Below are positions 11,914 through 23,653 of a stretch of DNA of 64,000 nt, piece after piece (the stretch's first letter is position 1; the number at the start of each line of letters is the position of its first letter). The position numbers and the translations under genes were made by a program. Location: positions 43,527,341 to 43,591,340 of the forward strand of contig NC_081844.1 of assembly GCF_963259705.1 (NCBI RefSeq). Reading direction: 5' to 3'. Under the pieces are notes generated by a model, which saw nothing but the letters and a program-made list of their open reading frames with translations, did not search any database and was not told the origin of the DNA. The stretch comes from Myotis daubentonii. Taxonomy: Eukaryota; Chordata; Mammalia; Chiroptera; Vespertilionidae.

Positions 11914-12328
11914 TTTTTTTAACTTTTTTTTTTATTAGTTAAGGTATTACAAATGTGTCCTCATCCCCCCCATTAACCCCCAACCTCCCCCCCAAACACA
12001 AACTCATGCTCCCATCCCCCCGTTGTCCATGTCCATTGGTTTGGCTTATATACATGTATACAAGTCCTTCTGTTGATCTCTTCCCCTTACCCCCGCCCTC
12101 CCCTACTTTCCTTCTGGGGATTGATAGCCTAATTGCTGTTCCTCAGTCTTTGGGTCTGTCCCTTTTCATCAGTCTATGTTGTTCTCTATAATCCACAAAT
12201 GAGTGAGATCATGTAATATTTATCTTTCTCTGACTGGCTTATTTCACTTAGCATAATGCTCTCCAGTTCCATCCATGCTGTTGCAAAAGGCAAGAGTTCC
12301 TTTTTTTTTTTTACCGCAGCATAGTATT
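11914..12328 (-). mobile_element. 5'-truncated L1 insertion
   Basis: Antisense L1 3' end: poly-T (the A tail) at the left, C-rich 3' UTR, then ORF2 end sequences (AATGAGTGAGATCATGTAAT, CTTATTTCACTTAGCATAAT). A perfect 15-bp target duplication CCTTTAACTTTTCTT at 11899-11913 and 12329-12343 defines the insertion. This looks like a recent target-primed event. Confidence 0.92.
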
Positions 12329-12420
12329 CCTTTAACTTTTCTTATAGTATAATTTTTAAAATCTCATTGAAAAGTGTTTAATTTTTTATTGGACTTACCA
12401 ATTGATAGCAGCATTTTGAA

Positions 12421-12924
12421 AAGAGTAAAAGTGCTACGTAAATTCAATATATTTAGGCTCAGATATGGGTTGACTCAATGAAATACCTTTAATGTTAAAT
12501 AAGTATATTTTAAGAAATATCAGAAACCAAAATACTTTGACTTACTTTTGTAGGCAGAGAGATGGTTAAATTTTTTTTTTCTCTTAGAAATCAAGGATCC
12601 TAGGTAATCTCTCCCCTTTCCTTTCTCTACAAGCTAATTGGAGCTGGAGAGAGAATAGGTTCAACCTGTAGAACTTGCATTTTCATTGCCAAGAGGTGAC
12701 TCTGAAAGTACAACCCTAAGCTACCCATGCTGCTGTGCTCCAGATGGAGTGTCCCGCCTACATTCTCACTGGACTGAAAAGTCCAAAGGTCATCTCCACA
12801 GGCTCTTAGCTCTGTATGGATTTTGATAAGTGAACAATGCCAATCCTACACAAAAGACAAGAGTGCCCTACATGGAAACATATTCTGTTCATTCAAAAGC
12901 CTCCCCTGAGAAGACAAACCTTAG
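12421..12924. other. Unassigned sequence
   Basis: No recognisable gene or repeat. A T-run lies near 12572. Confidence 0.4.
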
Positions 12925-13245
12925 TTGCTCACTTGCCTGACAAACTACTTCTCATCTTTCAGGCCCACTTCAAATGCCACCTCAATAAAACTTTCCTGGA
13001 TTCCCTAGGAGTGATTAATCACTCTCTCACTGTTGCTTCCACAGCATCTGTTTCACAGTATTCCTGTAGCACTTCAGATGTATCACAATGTAATGTATAT
13101 TGTGCATATTTCTACTCCATGGGACCGTGAGCTTTTTGTATGTAGGAGTATGTCTCATTCATCTTTAAATCCACAAAACCCAGCATAGGATTTGGCACAT
13201 AACAGGTACTTAAGACATTTTTATGGAATGTGCTTAAAATCTGTA
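12925..13245 (+). repeat. L2 LINE 3' end
   Basis: Order matches L2: 'cttctcatctttcaggcccacttcaaatgccacctc', TTTCCTGGATTCCC, GGGACCGTGAGCTTTTTG, and a tail like GGCACATAACAGGTACTTAA. Diverged and non-coding. Confidence 0.7.
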
Positions 13246-14409
13246 AATATGATTTAAATGGAGGATGAAACAGCAGACCCAAACCACCAAAAAAATCTTA
13301 TTACAGTACATTTATAACAACAGACGTGTGGTATGGGTTGTTTCTGTGATAGTGGGAAGAAGAACACTCTGTGAGTAGGCAAAAACAATGCACCACCGGC
13401 AGACTTTATTCTTAGATTTCTCAGATCTTTCCCTCTCATGACTGAGGGCAAATCCATACTCATTCTCAGGCTCCAAAGACATTGCCACAGGAATCTTCAG
13501 ACACTGTCTTGCTCACTATAAATGGGTCAACACATTTACTGTAATACAACCACACTTGCCATTAAGTGAAGACTGCTAACATCTATAGAGAGGCATGATT
13601 TTGTTCCAAAAATGACAATACTCTTACTTTAATAAACACTCATTTATATAATCAGACACAATAAATGTCTTGAGCAAAGGCCCTTTAAACATTTACAGTA
13701 AATGATGGGATATGGGAGAGGCGAGGAGATCCCTGGGGGACCACCATACCATGTGCTTCTGGCATCATCGTAGCTGCTTGTTATGTAGCACAGATCTTCT
13801 CAATAAATCACTGCTCTTTGGAAGTGTAAGTTTCTCACTCATTCTTCCACACTTGCCAAAGTATAGCAGAGTTGGGAAAGTTAAAATAGCCTGGTTTCTA
13901 GACATGCACACTGACAGATACTGTTAAAGGAACCAAAGTATTGATTCAATGATGAGAGCAGATAACCTCAGGACCCAACACCATTCATCTTCATGGAGGT
14001 CAGGGACAGAAATACACTCATTTGGGGTCTTTATTGACATCTAGTCAATTTATTGAACCCAAGGCCTTTTAATGATTTATCATTCACTTGGGAAAAACTC
14101 ATCCCACAATGGCTAGTTCAAATGCATGTGACCTTTAACTGTACAAGAGATAATTCATTTACTTGGAATAGATAACTCTGTAAGAAGAGTCTATTAATTG
14201 GGATTCCTTTCAAAAGCCATAAGCCCAGAAAAGTTTCTATAGCAACTCTGACAATCCCACATGGAATTAGTTATGTTTTTTTCTGCTCTTGATTTACTAT
14301 CTATTGGAATACACCACAGGTTAAAAATATCTACTGGATATGGTACAGCTTTGAACATCATGGGTATATCACTGGACATATAACTTGTAAGGCATCCCTG
14401 GCAGATTTC
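13246..14409. other. Unassigned sequence
   Basis: Non-repetitive by eye, with no coding signature. Possibly old diverged repeats beyond visual recognition. Confidence 0.4.
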
Positions 14410-14580
14410 AGAAGCCCAATAAGTGTCAGTTATTGAATGTTTAGTCAACGCCAGCTGTACAAAAATCCTCACAATAGCACACTCTGGGCTCATCTGTACT
14501 ATGTCCCAACTGAGGACCGAGAGGTTAGACCATTTGTCCAAGATCACATCACAGAGTCAGAATTCAAATTCAAGTTGGTT
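14410..14580 (-). repeat. MIR SINE (old)
   Basis: Antisense MIR: 'cccaactgaggaccgagaggttagac', CCAAGATCACATCACAGAGTC, AGAATTCAAATTCAAG. The antisense frame that stays open over it (14194-14547) is not accepted as a gene. Confidence 0.6.
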
Positions 14581-14918
14581 TGATTACTAATGCATGCCAT
14601 TTCCATTATGCTGGTTTCATAACGTTCTATACAAGCTTGTCAAAAATGGTCACATCCTGTGTTATGAACATCCGATGTGTGAATGTTTTTAGGACACTGC
14701 CTCTCCTTTACACACCCCTGCTTTGCATAATTAAACAGCCAGGAATGATGGTGTCACCCGGGGACCAGGATAAGGAACTGCCCTTTTCTTTTTCTAAGTT
14801 TTCACACACTTTGCCTATACCCATGTGCTCTTGTTCAGCCTTTCACTAGTAATTGATAGATGAATTCCACCTCAGAGTCATTTTCACTTCTACTTAATCA
14901 TCATTAAGCAACTCCTTA
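14581..14918. other. Unassigned sequence
   Basis: Short unique-type stretch before the VES target site. Nothing recognised. Confidence 0.4.
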
Positions 14919-14935
14919 CCGTCCCTCTCTTTTTC

Positions 14936-15161
14936 TTTTCTTTTTTTTTTAAATATATTTTATGGATTTTTTACAGAGAGGAAGGGAGAGGGATAGAGAG
15001 TCAGAAACATCGATGAGAGAGAAACATCGATCAGCTGCCTCCTGCACATCTCCTACTGGGGATATGCCCGCAACCCAGGCACATGCCCCTGACCGGAATC
15101 GAACCTGGGACCCTTCAGTCCGCAGGCCGACGCTCTATCCACTGAGCCAAACCGGTTTCGG
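14936..15161 (-). mobile_element. VES SINE, young
   Basis: Complete antisense VES with an intact tRNA-like head (GACGCTCTATCCACTGAGCC) and B box. A perfect 17-bp target duplication CCGTCCCTCTCTTTTTC sits at 14919-14935 and 15162-15178. The head ends GGTTTCGGC, a variant shared with 25651-25870. Confidence 0.95.
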
Positions 15162-15178
15162 CCGTCCCTCTCTTTTTC

Positions 15179-16662
15179 AAAGCTTGCTCAGTTTTTTAAA
15201 ACAAACAACCCCTTTTCCTATCTACTTCTTATTATCTAATTTGTTATTCCAAGAGTTTCCTAAGAGTGATTGACAAATGTAAGAGAGCCACTAACAATAC
15301 ACTTAAAGGCAAGGGGCCATTGACGTCCAACGCTGGGAATCTACACTGATGGCCCCTTCTGACAAGCCTCCAAAAAAGTCATCTTACGCCATGTCTTTCC
15401 ACAAGCACATTTCTGAGAAAATAATAATGAAAACAACAACACTTTTGCATCTTAAAAATGTTTAGTGACTATAATTGCAACAGCATTGTTTTCTTCTATG
15501 TTTTCCTTTCAAATGAAATGAAATAAGATGAGATGAGATGTACATGGAGTACACACACAACAAGTTAGTTAGGATTTTGCAGTGTGCCTGCTTTGCAACA
15601 TTATTCTAATGGAAAATATATTCTGATTCCAAACAACTAACAAGTAAACTGCAAGATACTACTTCTAAAAATCACTCCTTGTATTCTATTTCAGTAGAGA
15701 TGCATATTTCCATTTTAAGTACTTGTGGATAACCAACTTGCTTTTGGGAACCTCCTGCTTTCTGGCCTCCTCCGCTTCCCCCAGTTTCTGGGTAGATGAG
15801 AACTTGCCCAAAGAGACCCAGCTGGGAGAAGCCGCACATGGAAGAAGGCATGTGCATTTGGTATGAATTTCAAATCTAAACTTTTGATTATCCATGGTTT
15901 CATCTGTACCACTTCCCTTTCCTTTTGCCTGTTGAGTAGTAATCTCTTTATTAAACAAAGTACTTTTCTTGGCTGAGTAGGAAGGGTAACCTGAGGGGTT
16001 TCTCCTTAATAAGGAAAGGCCCAGCAGAGGGAAGGTGGTGTGAATAGCCCACTATGTTTGAAAGAATCCAAGCACCTTTAACTGTCGTTGAAAAAAAGTT
16101 TAGTAAAAGAGATGAAAATTTTCAGAGAGAAGACGGAAAAGCTTATGAGGGAATTAGATTTAATTAAACATAAACATTTAAAAGCCATACATCATAATTT
16201 AAAAAAAAAACCAAGGGAGCCTATAAAATAAAATTTACAGACAACATTATTCAGGAATCATAGTTTTACTGTGTGTCATGCTTCATTGTCTCGTGTGGTA
16301 ATTTTTGCCTAGTTGACTATTTCTTCAACTGTAAATCTCAGAAGTAAAACCTTGATTCATGTGACTATTTGGTGTGGCTCTAGACATGTAGGTGTCTTGT
16401 AAATTTTAAAGCTCAAATCTGTCAGGACAGTGACCTAAATTCCTCTTCAAGTTGGGTCCTGCAGGGCTCATTGCCTCACACAGTACAATAGCACTATTCT
16501 TCACACCTTGGCTTCCAAACAGATCAGACTAAGTTAGAAAAGGCACATGATATAGAAAAAGATAAGCTTTTTGTAATACCTCAAATTGCTACCTCTACAA
16601 TAGTGATTTAGTACCTAAGGAATAAACCACAATAGAAGAAGACTTAGTGTCAAGTAGTAAAA
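15179..16662. other. Unassigned sequence
   Basis: Contains a short pentanucleotide repeat (AAATG then GATGA units) at 15511-15540. Otherwise unique-type, with no exon recognised. Confidence 0.4.
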
Positions 16663-16690
16663 TCAAGTTAAAAAAAATATATATATATAT

Positions 16691-16934
16691 AAATCCTCAC
16701 CTGATGATATTTTTCCATTGATTTTAAGAGAGAGTAGAAGAGAGAGGGAAAGACAGAGAGAAACATTGATGTGAGAGAAACACATCGATTGGTTGCCTCC
16801 TGCACGTGTCCTGACCTGGGCCCCAGCCAGGGTGGAGTCTGCAACCAAGGTACATGCCCTTGACCGGAATCAAACCCAGGACCCTTCAGTCCACAGGCCG
16901 ACGCTCTATCCACTGAGCCAAACCAGCCAGGGCT
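16691..16934 (-). mobile_element. VES SINE, long-tailed subtype
   Basis: Antisense VES of the older subtype with AATCCTCACCTGATGATATT at its tail, preceded by (TA)n. Core AACACATCGATTGGTTGCC; head CTCTATCCACTGAGCCAAAC. A possible short duplication (TCAAGT) is not convincing. Confidence 0.88.
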
Positions 16935-17219
16935 CAAGTAAAATATTTTAACTTTTTTTTTTTAACTTCAATGTGGTGATCTTCGTGTAGTGGATCTTCG
17001 GAACAGATCAATTCATTCAATTGTGTACCCCTTTTCTAACAATTGGCCTTTGAGGCACATCTTAGCATGATGTAACCAGTTTTTGAGACACCAATATATA
17101 GAAATAGAAGTAATCCTACATAAATGTAGAGTTAATATTATTGAGTGAATTTCTCAGGTTATGCTCAGGGTTGGAGGTAAGGATTTTGTGAAAGATTTTA
17201 TTTGTGATGAGAGAGAATC

Positions 17220-17480
17220 TACAGTATTAAAAATTGTGACTACCTTTTACTGAATGTCTGCTATACCCCAGGATATGCTATACACCTACATCTCTAATTC
17301 CACAACAATGTTGTAGGGAGAAATTATAATCTCATCATAAACTGGTAAATCCAGTGGTTGAGAAGATAAGGACCCAGCTAGAATTAAATGGTGAGTATTT
17401 GGCTTGCTGGGATTTGAACCTGCCTCTATGCTATAAAACCCCATGCTTTGGGTATCTTGATGCAGACTCACAGTATTGTT
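17220..17480 (-). repeat. MIR SINE (old)
   Basis: Antisense MIR: 'tactgaatgtctgctataccccagg', an AATGTTGTAGGGAGAAATTATAA block, then GCTGGGATTTGAACCTGCC. Order and spacing fit MIR. Confidence 0.65.
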
Positions 17481-19826
17481 AAATCTCTCTAATGCCATTG
17501 TGTGGGAGGAGACGTTGCAGCAACTCTATTGGAAAGAAGCTAGGATTTGCTTAGAAGAAAAGCATCAACTTTTTGGATCCTCAGTGAAGAGAAATGCTCT
17601 TCCTCACCTATTTCACCCCACTCTTCGCGTCATGATGTCTTCCCTTCTGCACTGCAGTATAGGTTTGGTATCAATTAGAGAACGGTATGCTACAAACATC
17701 TAAACCAGCCAGTCTCTTGCACATCCTCCTCTAGTGGTTTAGTCACCTGGAATCATTCCTTACTCCTACCAGAAAAATAAAATTCAAAACCATATGTCCT
17801 GTTACTTAGAAAGCACTGCTATTTAATTGTTAAATAGATAGATGATCGGAAGTTGCACTGTACCACTAGTGTATAGAAACCCAGTGTTATCCTTGGGAAT
17901 TCCTAATGTGGTACTGACAGTGTGGTACTGACCCGTGTCGGAATTTCTCTGAGGAAGAGAACTATTTGTTGGAAAAATTCAAGATAGACACCAGAGGTCA
18001 GCTGACATTAAAACTTGTTTGGAGGAGTTCTGGTTAAGCTGGGGAAAGAACTTAGTGAGCTAAGTTTGCCAGCCCCAGAGGCTTCAGAAAATCTTACCAC
18101 CCTGTGACATTGGGTGCAAATGGACTTCGTTCTAGAAACATGTGAGGGGCTGGGTTTTACAATCAGGTTGACAAGGGGCCCAACAGAGGCAGCACACATG
18201 TACGAAGAACAGAAGCAAAAGAGGATCCTGAGAGCAAAAACAGTCCGCAATTTTAAGAAATCTTCCAGGGTTTAAGTGTTTCTCAGGCATGGCGCCATGC
18301 AAGGGAGCCCATTAGGCTCGATTCTCTGAGTTGCAAGAAGGCTCAGCGCATATCTGGCTCACAATATAACTTAGCAACTATGCTTCTCATCCTTAATAAC
18401 TCGCTAAACTTCTCTTTCCTGTCTTTGATATAGGATGTCAGTTATGAAGAGAAATGTCAACTTGTTACCCTTCCTCTTGCATTTTCAAATGTGAAGAGAC
18501 TGGCTCAGCGGTATAATTTTGGTGATGGGGGTAGTGGGGGGTGGACAGTGGCCTGGGTTATCCAGCACAGGTGGTCTCATGGCTTGACAGGAGGAAATGA
18601 ATAGGGAATCGCCATTAAAACAATGACTCAGAATTCTGACTCAGAGGGATCTGGGCCAACTTCTGATCTCATCCTGGAGCTTCCTAGAACACCTGGGCTG
18701 TCCCTGGAGGTCTCCTACCTAGACTGGGGCTTGGGCCACACCTGTTTGGCCCCCAGGGAATGAGTTGACAAGAACCCTGCCTGCAGTGGGATGACGCAGC
18801 TGTTCCCATTAGATCAGACATGGATCAGAGCGATAGCTTTTCTAGAAGCATCATTTATCCTGTATTTCAATCAGGACTAACAAATTATGACAATTCAAGC
18901 TCGTCAAAAAGTACACAAACTCTCCCTGCCCAGGGAGCCAGTTCTGAGAACCAGTATGCTCGTGTTTGACAACAGCTGGTTTTACTCTATAAGTGTTGTC
19001 CTGTTATCGGGAGTTTCACAGAAACCCTTCCTTCAAGTTGTGATCCAAATGTGAAAATTCACGGTCAAATTGAGAACTGAATTTCATGTAAGGTTATAAA
19101 TTGAGTGTTTTATAGAAGGGAATACCTGAAAAGAGAAATAGGCTGAAAGAAAATTTTACTTGAAGGTGTTTTTTTTTTTTTTTTTTTTAATAGAGATTGA
19201 ACAAGTCAGGAACTTGAAACGTCTTGTTCATCCTACGTTTAAAAAATTAATTTAGTGAAGTAACCTGAGAGGAATTGTTAATCAGAGTCTGCTAAAAAAA
19301 AAACAACACCCACAAATACACACTATAGGGAACTGTTTCCTTTTCTCCATAAATATCTGCAGACAACCCACCTGGGGTTGACGAGGTAGGCACAGAAGCT
19401 TTGAGAAGCTCCTGTCCTTCCCCAACCGATATTTCTTTGCCTTTGAAGATTTTTAGAACACTGAGCCAGTTTTATAGCTTAAGGGGTTTGGCTCCAGGCA
19501 TTTCTCACAGATCTAAACTCCCAAGGCTACCAGCGATCCTGGTAGGAAACTGGGAATGGATCACGGAGAAGAAATCAAATCAGTTGAGTCAGAATTGCAC
19601 AGATGTATGAGCTCACCCGCTGGAGGAATGTGGACACCCCACAGCATTCTCAGACCACACTGCCCTGACCCAGATTCAGCAGGGCCAGTCAGCACCACAC
19701 TCAGCTGAAGAATGGCACAGCCCAGTTCCTGACTAAGTGAATTGGGTTCTGGAGAAAGGCAGCAGGACACTCACTTCCCGTGACAATCCTCAGAGTCCTT
19801 CCCTCCTATCTCTCTCCTCTTGTAGT
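17481..19826. other. Unassigned sequence
   Basis: About 2.3 kb of mostly unique-type DNA with a T20 run at 19169-19188. No gene recognised; open frames are short and unsupported. Confidence 0.4.
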
Positions 19827-19836
19827 CTCACCTTGC

Positions 19837-20053
19837 CTTAAAATATATATATATATATATAATTTCCGAGAGGAAGGAAGAAGAAGAGAAAGAGAAAAAC
19901 ATTAATGGTGAGAGAGAACCATTGATCAGCTGCTTCCTGCACACCCCACACTGGGATGGAGCCTGTAACCCGGGCATGTACCCTGACCGGGAATAGAACC
20001 GTGACCTCCTGGTTCATAGGTCAACACTCAACCACTGAGCCGTGCTGGCCCGG
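19837..20053 (-). mobile_element. VES SINE
   Basis: Antisense VES after an (AT)n tail. Core CCATTGATCAGCTGCTTCCTG; head ends GTGCTGGCCCGGC. Target duplication CTCACCTTGC at 19827-19836 and 20054-20063. Confidence 0.92.
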
Positions 20054-20063
20054 CTCACCTTGC

Positions 20064-20698
20064 TTTTTGAATCTCCCCTCACAAACCCTTTATGTGCTTC
20101 CCATTGCCTTCCAATGAGTCATCTGGGCCAGTGGTAACCTGTTCCTTGGTGATTGAGACCCACGGGAGAGCCCTCCCAATTCAGTATCCATAGTAGATTC
20201 CTGTGTGGTGGGCAATGGGGGAGGCAGTGCAATGCGCAGCCCTCAGAACTGCTGGTTAGGAACGGGTGCACCAGAGGGCAAGCAAACTAGGACAGAAAGC
20301 AGCTGGCAAGGGTTAGCCATAGCCACGCACAGGGCAATCAGAGGTTTGAGGACAAATGGAAAAGTTGGGAGGACTTGGCTAACCCGCCCCTGGCCATGGC
20401 CTTCACATCCACTTTCCCCAGCGCCGCAGCCTCCCTGCACTTAGAAGTCCCTGGCAGAGCCTGTGCTGGGCAGTCCTCCCTGGCAAATCTGGTGAGCTGT
20501 CTGCTGCTTGAGCCAAGCAGGCCTGCTACTGAATGATGTAAGCGGTTCCTGTTCTACAAGGGCAAAGGGTGTGTTCTAGCAAACTCAGTAAAAGGTAAAA
20601 ACCATTTCAAACTTGATGCAATGATTTGACCAGATGCTACCTACATGGCCTTCAGAAACTTTCTCCTTTGTGATGTATCATCGTGACACCAGAATTTT
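20064..20698. other. Unassigned sequence
   Basis: Fairly G/C-balanced unique-type DNA. Opposed open frames near 20205-20444 have no known domain. Confidence 0.4.
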
Positions 20699-20714
20699 CC
20701 AAATTCCCACTCTT

Positions 20715-21008
20715 TATTTTTTTAATCTTTATTGTTGAAAGTATTATGTATGTCCCCTTTTTACTCTCCATTGACCTCCTCCAGCCCTCCTTCTACCCCC
20801 CCACCCCCACCCCAGGCCTTCACCACCCTATTGTCTGTGTCCATGGGTTATGCACATATGCATACAAGTTCTTTGGTTGATCTCACCCACCCACCCTCCC
20901 CTGTCTTCCCTCTGAGATTCCAGTCTGTTCCATAATTCAACGTCTCTGGATCTATTTTGTTCATAGGTTTATTTTGTTCATTAGATTCCACATAGGAATG
21001 AGATCATA
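20715..21008 (-). mobile_element. 5'-truncated L1 tail
   Basis: Antisense L1 3' UTR: TTTATTGTTGAAAGTATTA, a C-rich tract, GTTATGCACATATGCATACA, and ATTAGATTCCACATAGGAAT. Flanked by a 16-bp target duplication with one mismatch, CCAAATTCMCACTCTT-type (20699-20714 and 21009-21024). Confidence 0.88.
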
Positions 21009-21084
21009 CCAAATTCCAACTCTTGAAGACCTTTTCAGCTGCCATCCTTTGAAAGATTAGCAGATTATTTGTTTATATCTACAC

Positions 21085-21292
21085 ACCAGGGTTTCTCAAA
21101 CTCATCACTATTACCATTTTGGGCTGGATGATTCTGCATGGGGGGTGAGGGGCTTTCCACTACATCACAGGAGGTCTAAGCAGCATCTCTAGCCTCTGCC
21201 TTCTAGATGACAAAGCACATCCCACACACCCCAGTTGTAACAACCAAAAATGTCCCCTAGGGGGCCAGACCCCGTCCCATGGAGAAACTGCT
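21085..21292 (+). repeat. hAT-Charlie (MER20-like)
   Basis: Shows 'ttctcaaactcatcactattaccattttgggctggatgattct' in pieces, GGTCTAAGCAGCATCTCTAG, CAGTTGTAACAACCAAAAAT and GTCCCCTAGGGGGCC. Nearly full length; subfamily named from memory. Confidence 0.7.
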
Positions 21293-21945
21293 CTACACAG
21301 ATACCGTCCAGGAGGCTGCACTTGTTCATGTCACTCACCCTCTTGTCACAAGGTGCTCCTGGTCATAGCTCTTCGCCCTGAGGGAACACTTATTTTTTTA
21401 TAAGGAAATCCAGGAGAAAATATCCTTAAAGTCTGCAAAAGTTTTAATGGAGAATTGCAAGAAGGAGCTGATGAGTTGGTACTAGTATATTAGGATTTGA
21501 AAGGTCCCTAGTGTTTAAATCAGGCCTGTTCCACAGATACCCAAATTGCCCTCAGAAGCATGACCCCTCTGAGTCCAGGAAACAATCAACTCTGTTGCAA
21601 GGAGCACTGGGCTGGCTGATGACCAGAAACTGGGCTTATAACTAGAATCTAATGCTAGATCCTAATCCATACTTGGAAATTGATTCAACTTACATTTTAG
21701 CCTGACAAGTCTATAAATGTCTAGCTACCTCAGTTTTACCAGTTCTAAGGTAAAGGTAGAGATTTTTCCTCCTTCCCCCAATTCCTAAATTAATGATGAG
21801 CTGGGACAAAGGTCATTGGGGCCAATATCTAAGCAATGGTCAATTCTGGGCTGGGCTGGTGATGAAACCTTGAGTTGAGGCTCAATTATGAGGTCTTATT
21901 AGGTGTGTTAAAAATGTGCTCTGTATTCTTTTTTTGTTTGTTTGT
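21293..21945. other. Unassigned sequence
   Basis: Unique-type; nothing recognised. Confidence 0.4.
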
Positions 21946-21999
21946 TAATCCTCAGTCAAGGATATTTTTTCCATTGATTTTTAGAGAGAGTGGGAGGGG
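21946..21999 (-). mobile_element. VES SINE 3' fragment
   Basis: Only the tail-proximal part is left: AATCCTCAGTCAAGGATATT then CCATTGATTTTTAGAGAGAG. It breaks off at GGGAGGGG. Confidence 0.75.
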
Positions 22000-22462
22000 C
22001 TTTCTTATTATGGGGCTGGAAAGAGCACCCTGGTAATTATTGCTTGGATAGAATGCCATTCTTTTGTTTTTGGGTCTCTTGAAGACCAGTAGAGATGTAG
22101 TTTACTATCGTACTATAGCTATCTTAAGGCGCTCCTTACTTGGGCTACACCAAAAACTTTCAAAGACATTTCTTCCCAATTTCAAACAAAATTACCAGAA
22201 TATAAGTCAATTAGTAACACTGAAATGAAGCTTTAGTGTGGATAGACCTACGATAGTTCACAGCATTACTCTACTGGGTTTCAGGGAAAGCAGTTTATCT
22301 AGCCAATGCTATTTTGCCAACATTCTGTTATGTACAGGACGTTAGAGCCAATATTTAAAAATAGTATGTCAATTGTGTGAAAACCACAACTCTGGTCTCC
22401 TAAGTGTGCTAAGAATATTCTGCAAGTCAACTCTTACCTTGTTCTGAAAACTTGGCTCATGT
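22000..22462. other. Unassigned sequence
   Basis: Nothing recognised. Confidence 0.4.
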
Positions 22463-22470
22463 ACATAGGG

Positions 22471-22706
22471 CAGTGATGGCGAACCTTTTGAGCTCGGCGT
22501 GTCAGCACTTTGAAAAACCCTAACTTAACTCTGGTGCCGTGTCACATATAGAAATTTTTTTGATATTTGCAACCATAGTAAAACAAAGATTTATATTTTC
22601 AATATTTATTTTATATATTTAAATGCCATTTAACAAAGAAAAATCAACCAAAAATATGAGTTTGCGTGTAACCTCTGACACGCGTGTCATGGGTTCGCCA
22701 TCACTG
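22471..22706 (-). mobile_element. Complete hAT MITE
   Basis: A 236-bp element with terminal inverted repeats CAGTGATGGCGAACC and GGTTCGCCATCACTG (perfect 15-bp complement) and an 8-bp target duplication, ACATAGGG (22463-22470) against ACGTAGGG (22707-22714), one mismatch. The A/T-rich interior has no frame. It matches the nhAT type common in Myotis; strand assigned by memory of the family orientation. Confidence 0.93.
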
Positions 22707-22714
22707 ACGTAGGG

Positions 22715-23089
22715 GGTGGTAGGCTGCTTCGCTCTACCCCCTGCCAGGGAGATTCTCACCAGTTAGGTGTCCACATGCTCCCTCAGCTGGTGTCTCAGAA
22801 AACAACAGGCTGCACAGCAGACTGGCCCCGTGCTCTCAGAATGACAATGTGCAGGCCAGGGCACACAAGACGCCTGCCCACTGGGGACTGGATTCCCAGT
22901 CCCTCTCCCTTTCCTCTTCTATGGGAGAATGCTTTTGTGTGTAGTCATTATTGTGTAGGTGGCTGATGGATCATTCTAATCCTTCATAAATAATCTTAGA
23001 GGTGCTGGGTTAGTGGAGAGAAGTGGGAGTAAAAGCACAAGGCTGTTTTCAACTCTTTTTCTGGGACCTACCAGCACAACAGAAGTTCC
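22715..23089. other. Unassigned sequence
   Basis: No repeat or exon recognised. Confidence 0.4.
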
Positions 23090-23350
23090 ACTGTCAGTCA
23101 CGCCTCTCATATCCTCATCCGTAAAATGGGTTGATAAAGTCTTGTTCCGCCTTCCCTTTCTTACACTGACATACACACATGCACCTTAACTCATTCTCAC
23201 ACTTTCACATACACTCACATGTTCTACTTATATTCACATGCGAACCACTCACAAGCTTGTTGTGAGAACTGAACAAGATAATAGTTATGAAACTACTTGT
23301 AAAACTGCAATGTACTGTAAACTTGAAAGTATTTTTTGTTATGCATCACA
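23090..23350 (+). repeat. MIR fragment, interrupted
   Basis: CTCATCCGTAAAATGGG, then a CA/CT-rich stretch, then TTGTTGTGAGAACTGAACAAGAT and TAAAACTGCAATGTACT, in MIR order. Diverged. Confidence 0.5.
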
Positions 23351-23578
23351 GGCAGTATATCCTGTGGGCCTTACATCTTTAAGAGGCTTCTCAATACATT
23401 AGAGACGGTGTTACCTCTGTTACCAAATAGAATTTTTTTCTAAAACAAACATGTATTCTTGTTAATTAGAATTTCTATTATATTAGCTAATTTGAATTTT
23501 CATAAAATAAAACTTTTCAGTTATTTGAAGCTGGTATAGAATAGCTAATAGACAGGGAAAAACTCCAGTGAAAAATGT

Positions 23579-23582
<4 letters not shown>

Positions 23583-23651
<69 letters not shown>
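23583..23651. repeat. (TC)n(TG)n microsatellite
   Basis: Uninterrupted TC run to about 23623, switching directly to TG until 23651. Confidence 0.98.

Positions 23652-23653
<2 letters not shown>

Larger units (their letters stand above)
11160..12420 (-). repeat. Old L1 (L1M-type), interrupted
   Basis: Antisense L1 whose order matches the L1 consensus across two insertions: CCTGTTTCCCCAGACTCTTGCC, gap for the Helitron at 11353-11710, then 'gagttaaattgagcattttt', AACTGCCTG, GCAAATCCTTTTCTCAGTTGA, then the younger L1 at 11914-12328, then continuation. It serves as a dated target for both insertions. Confidence 0.65.

Noticed and set aside
14194..14547. 117-codon antisense open frame
   Set aside because: Overlaps an antisense MIR and has no recognisable domain; length is within chance for this composition.
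19169..19188. T20 run as a SINE or L1 tail
   Set aside because: No SINE or L1 sequence adjoins it on either side.
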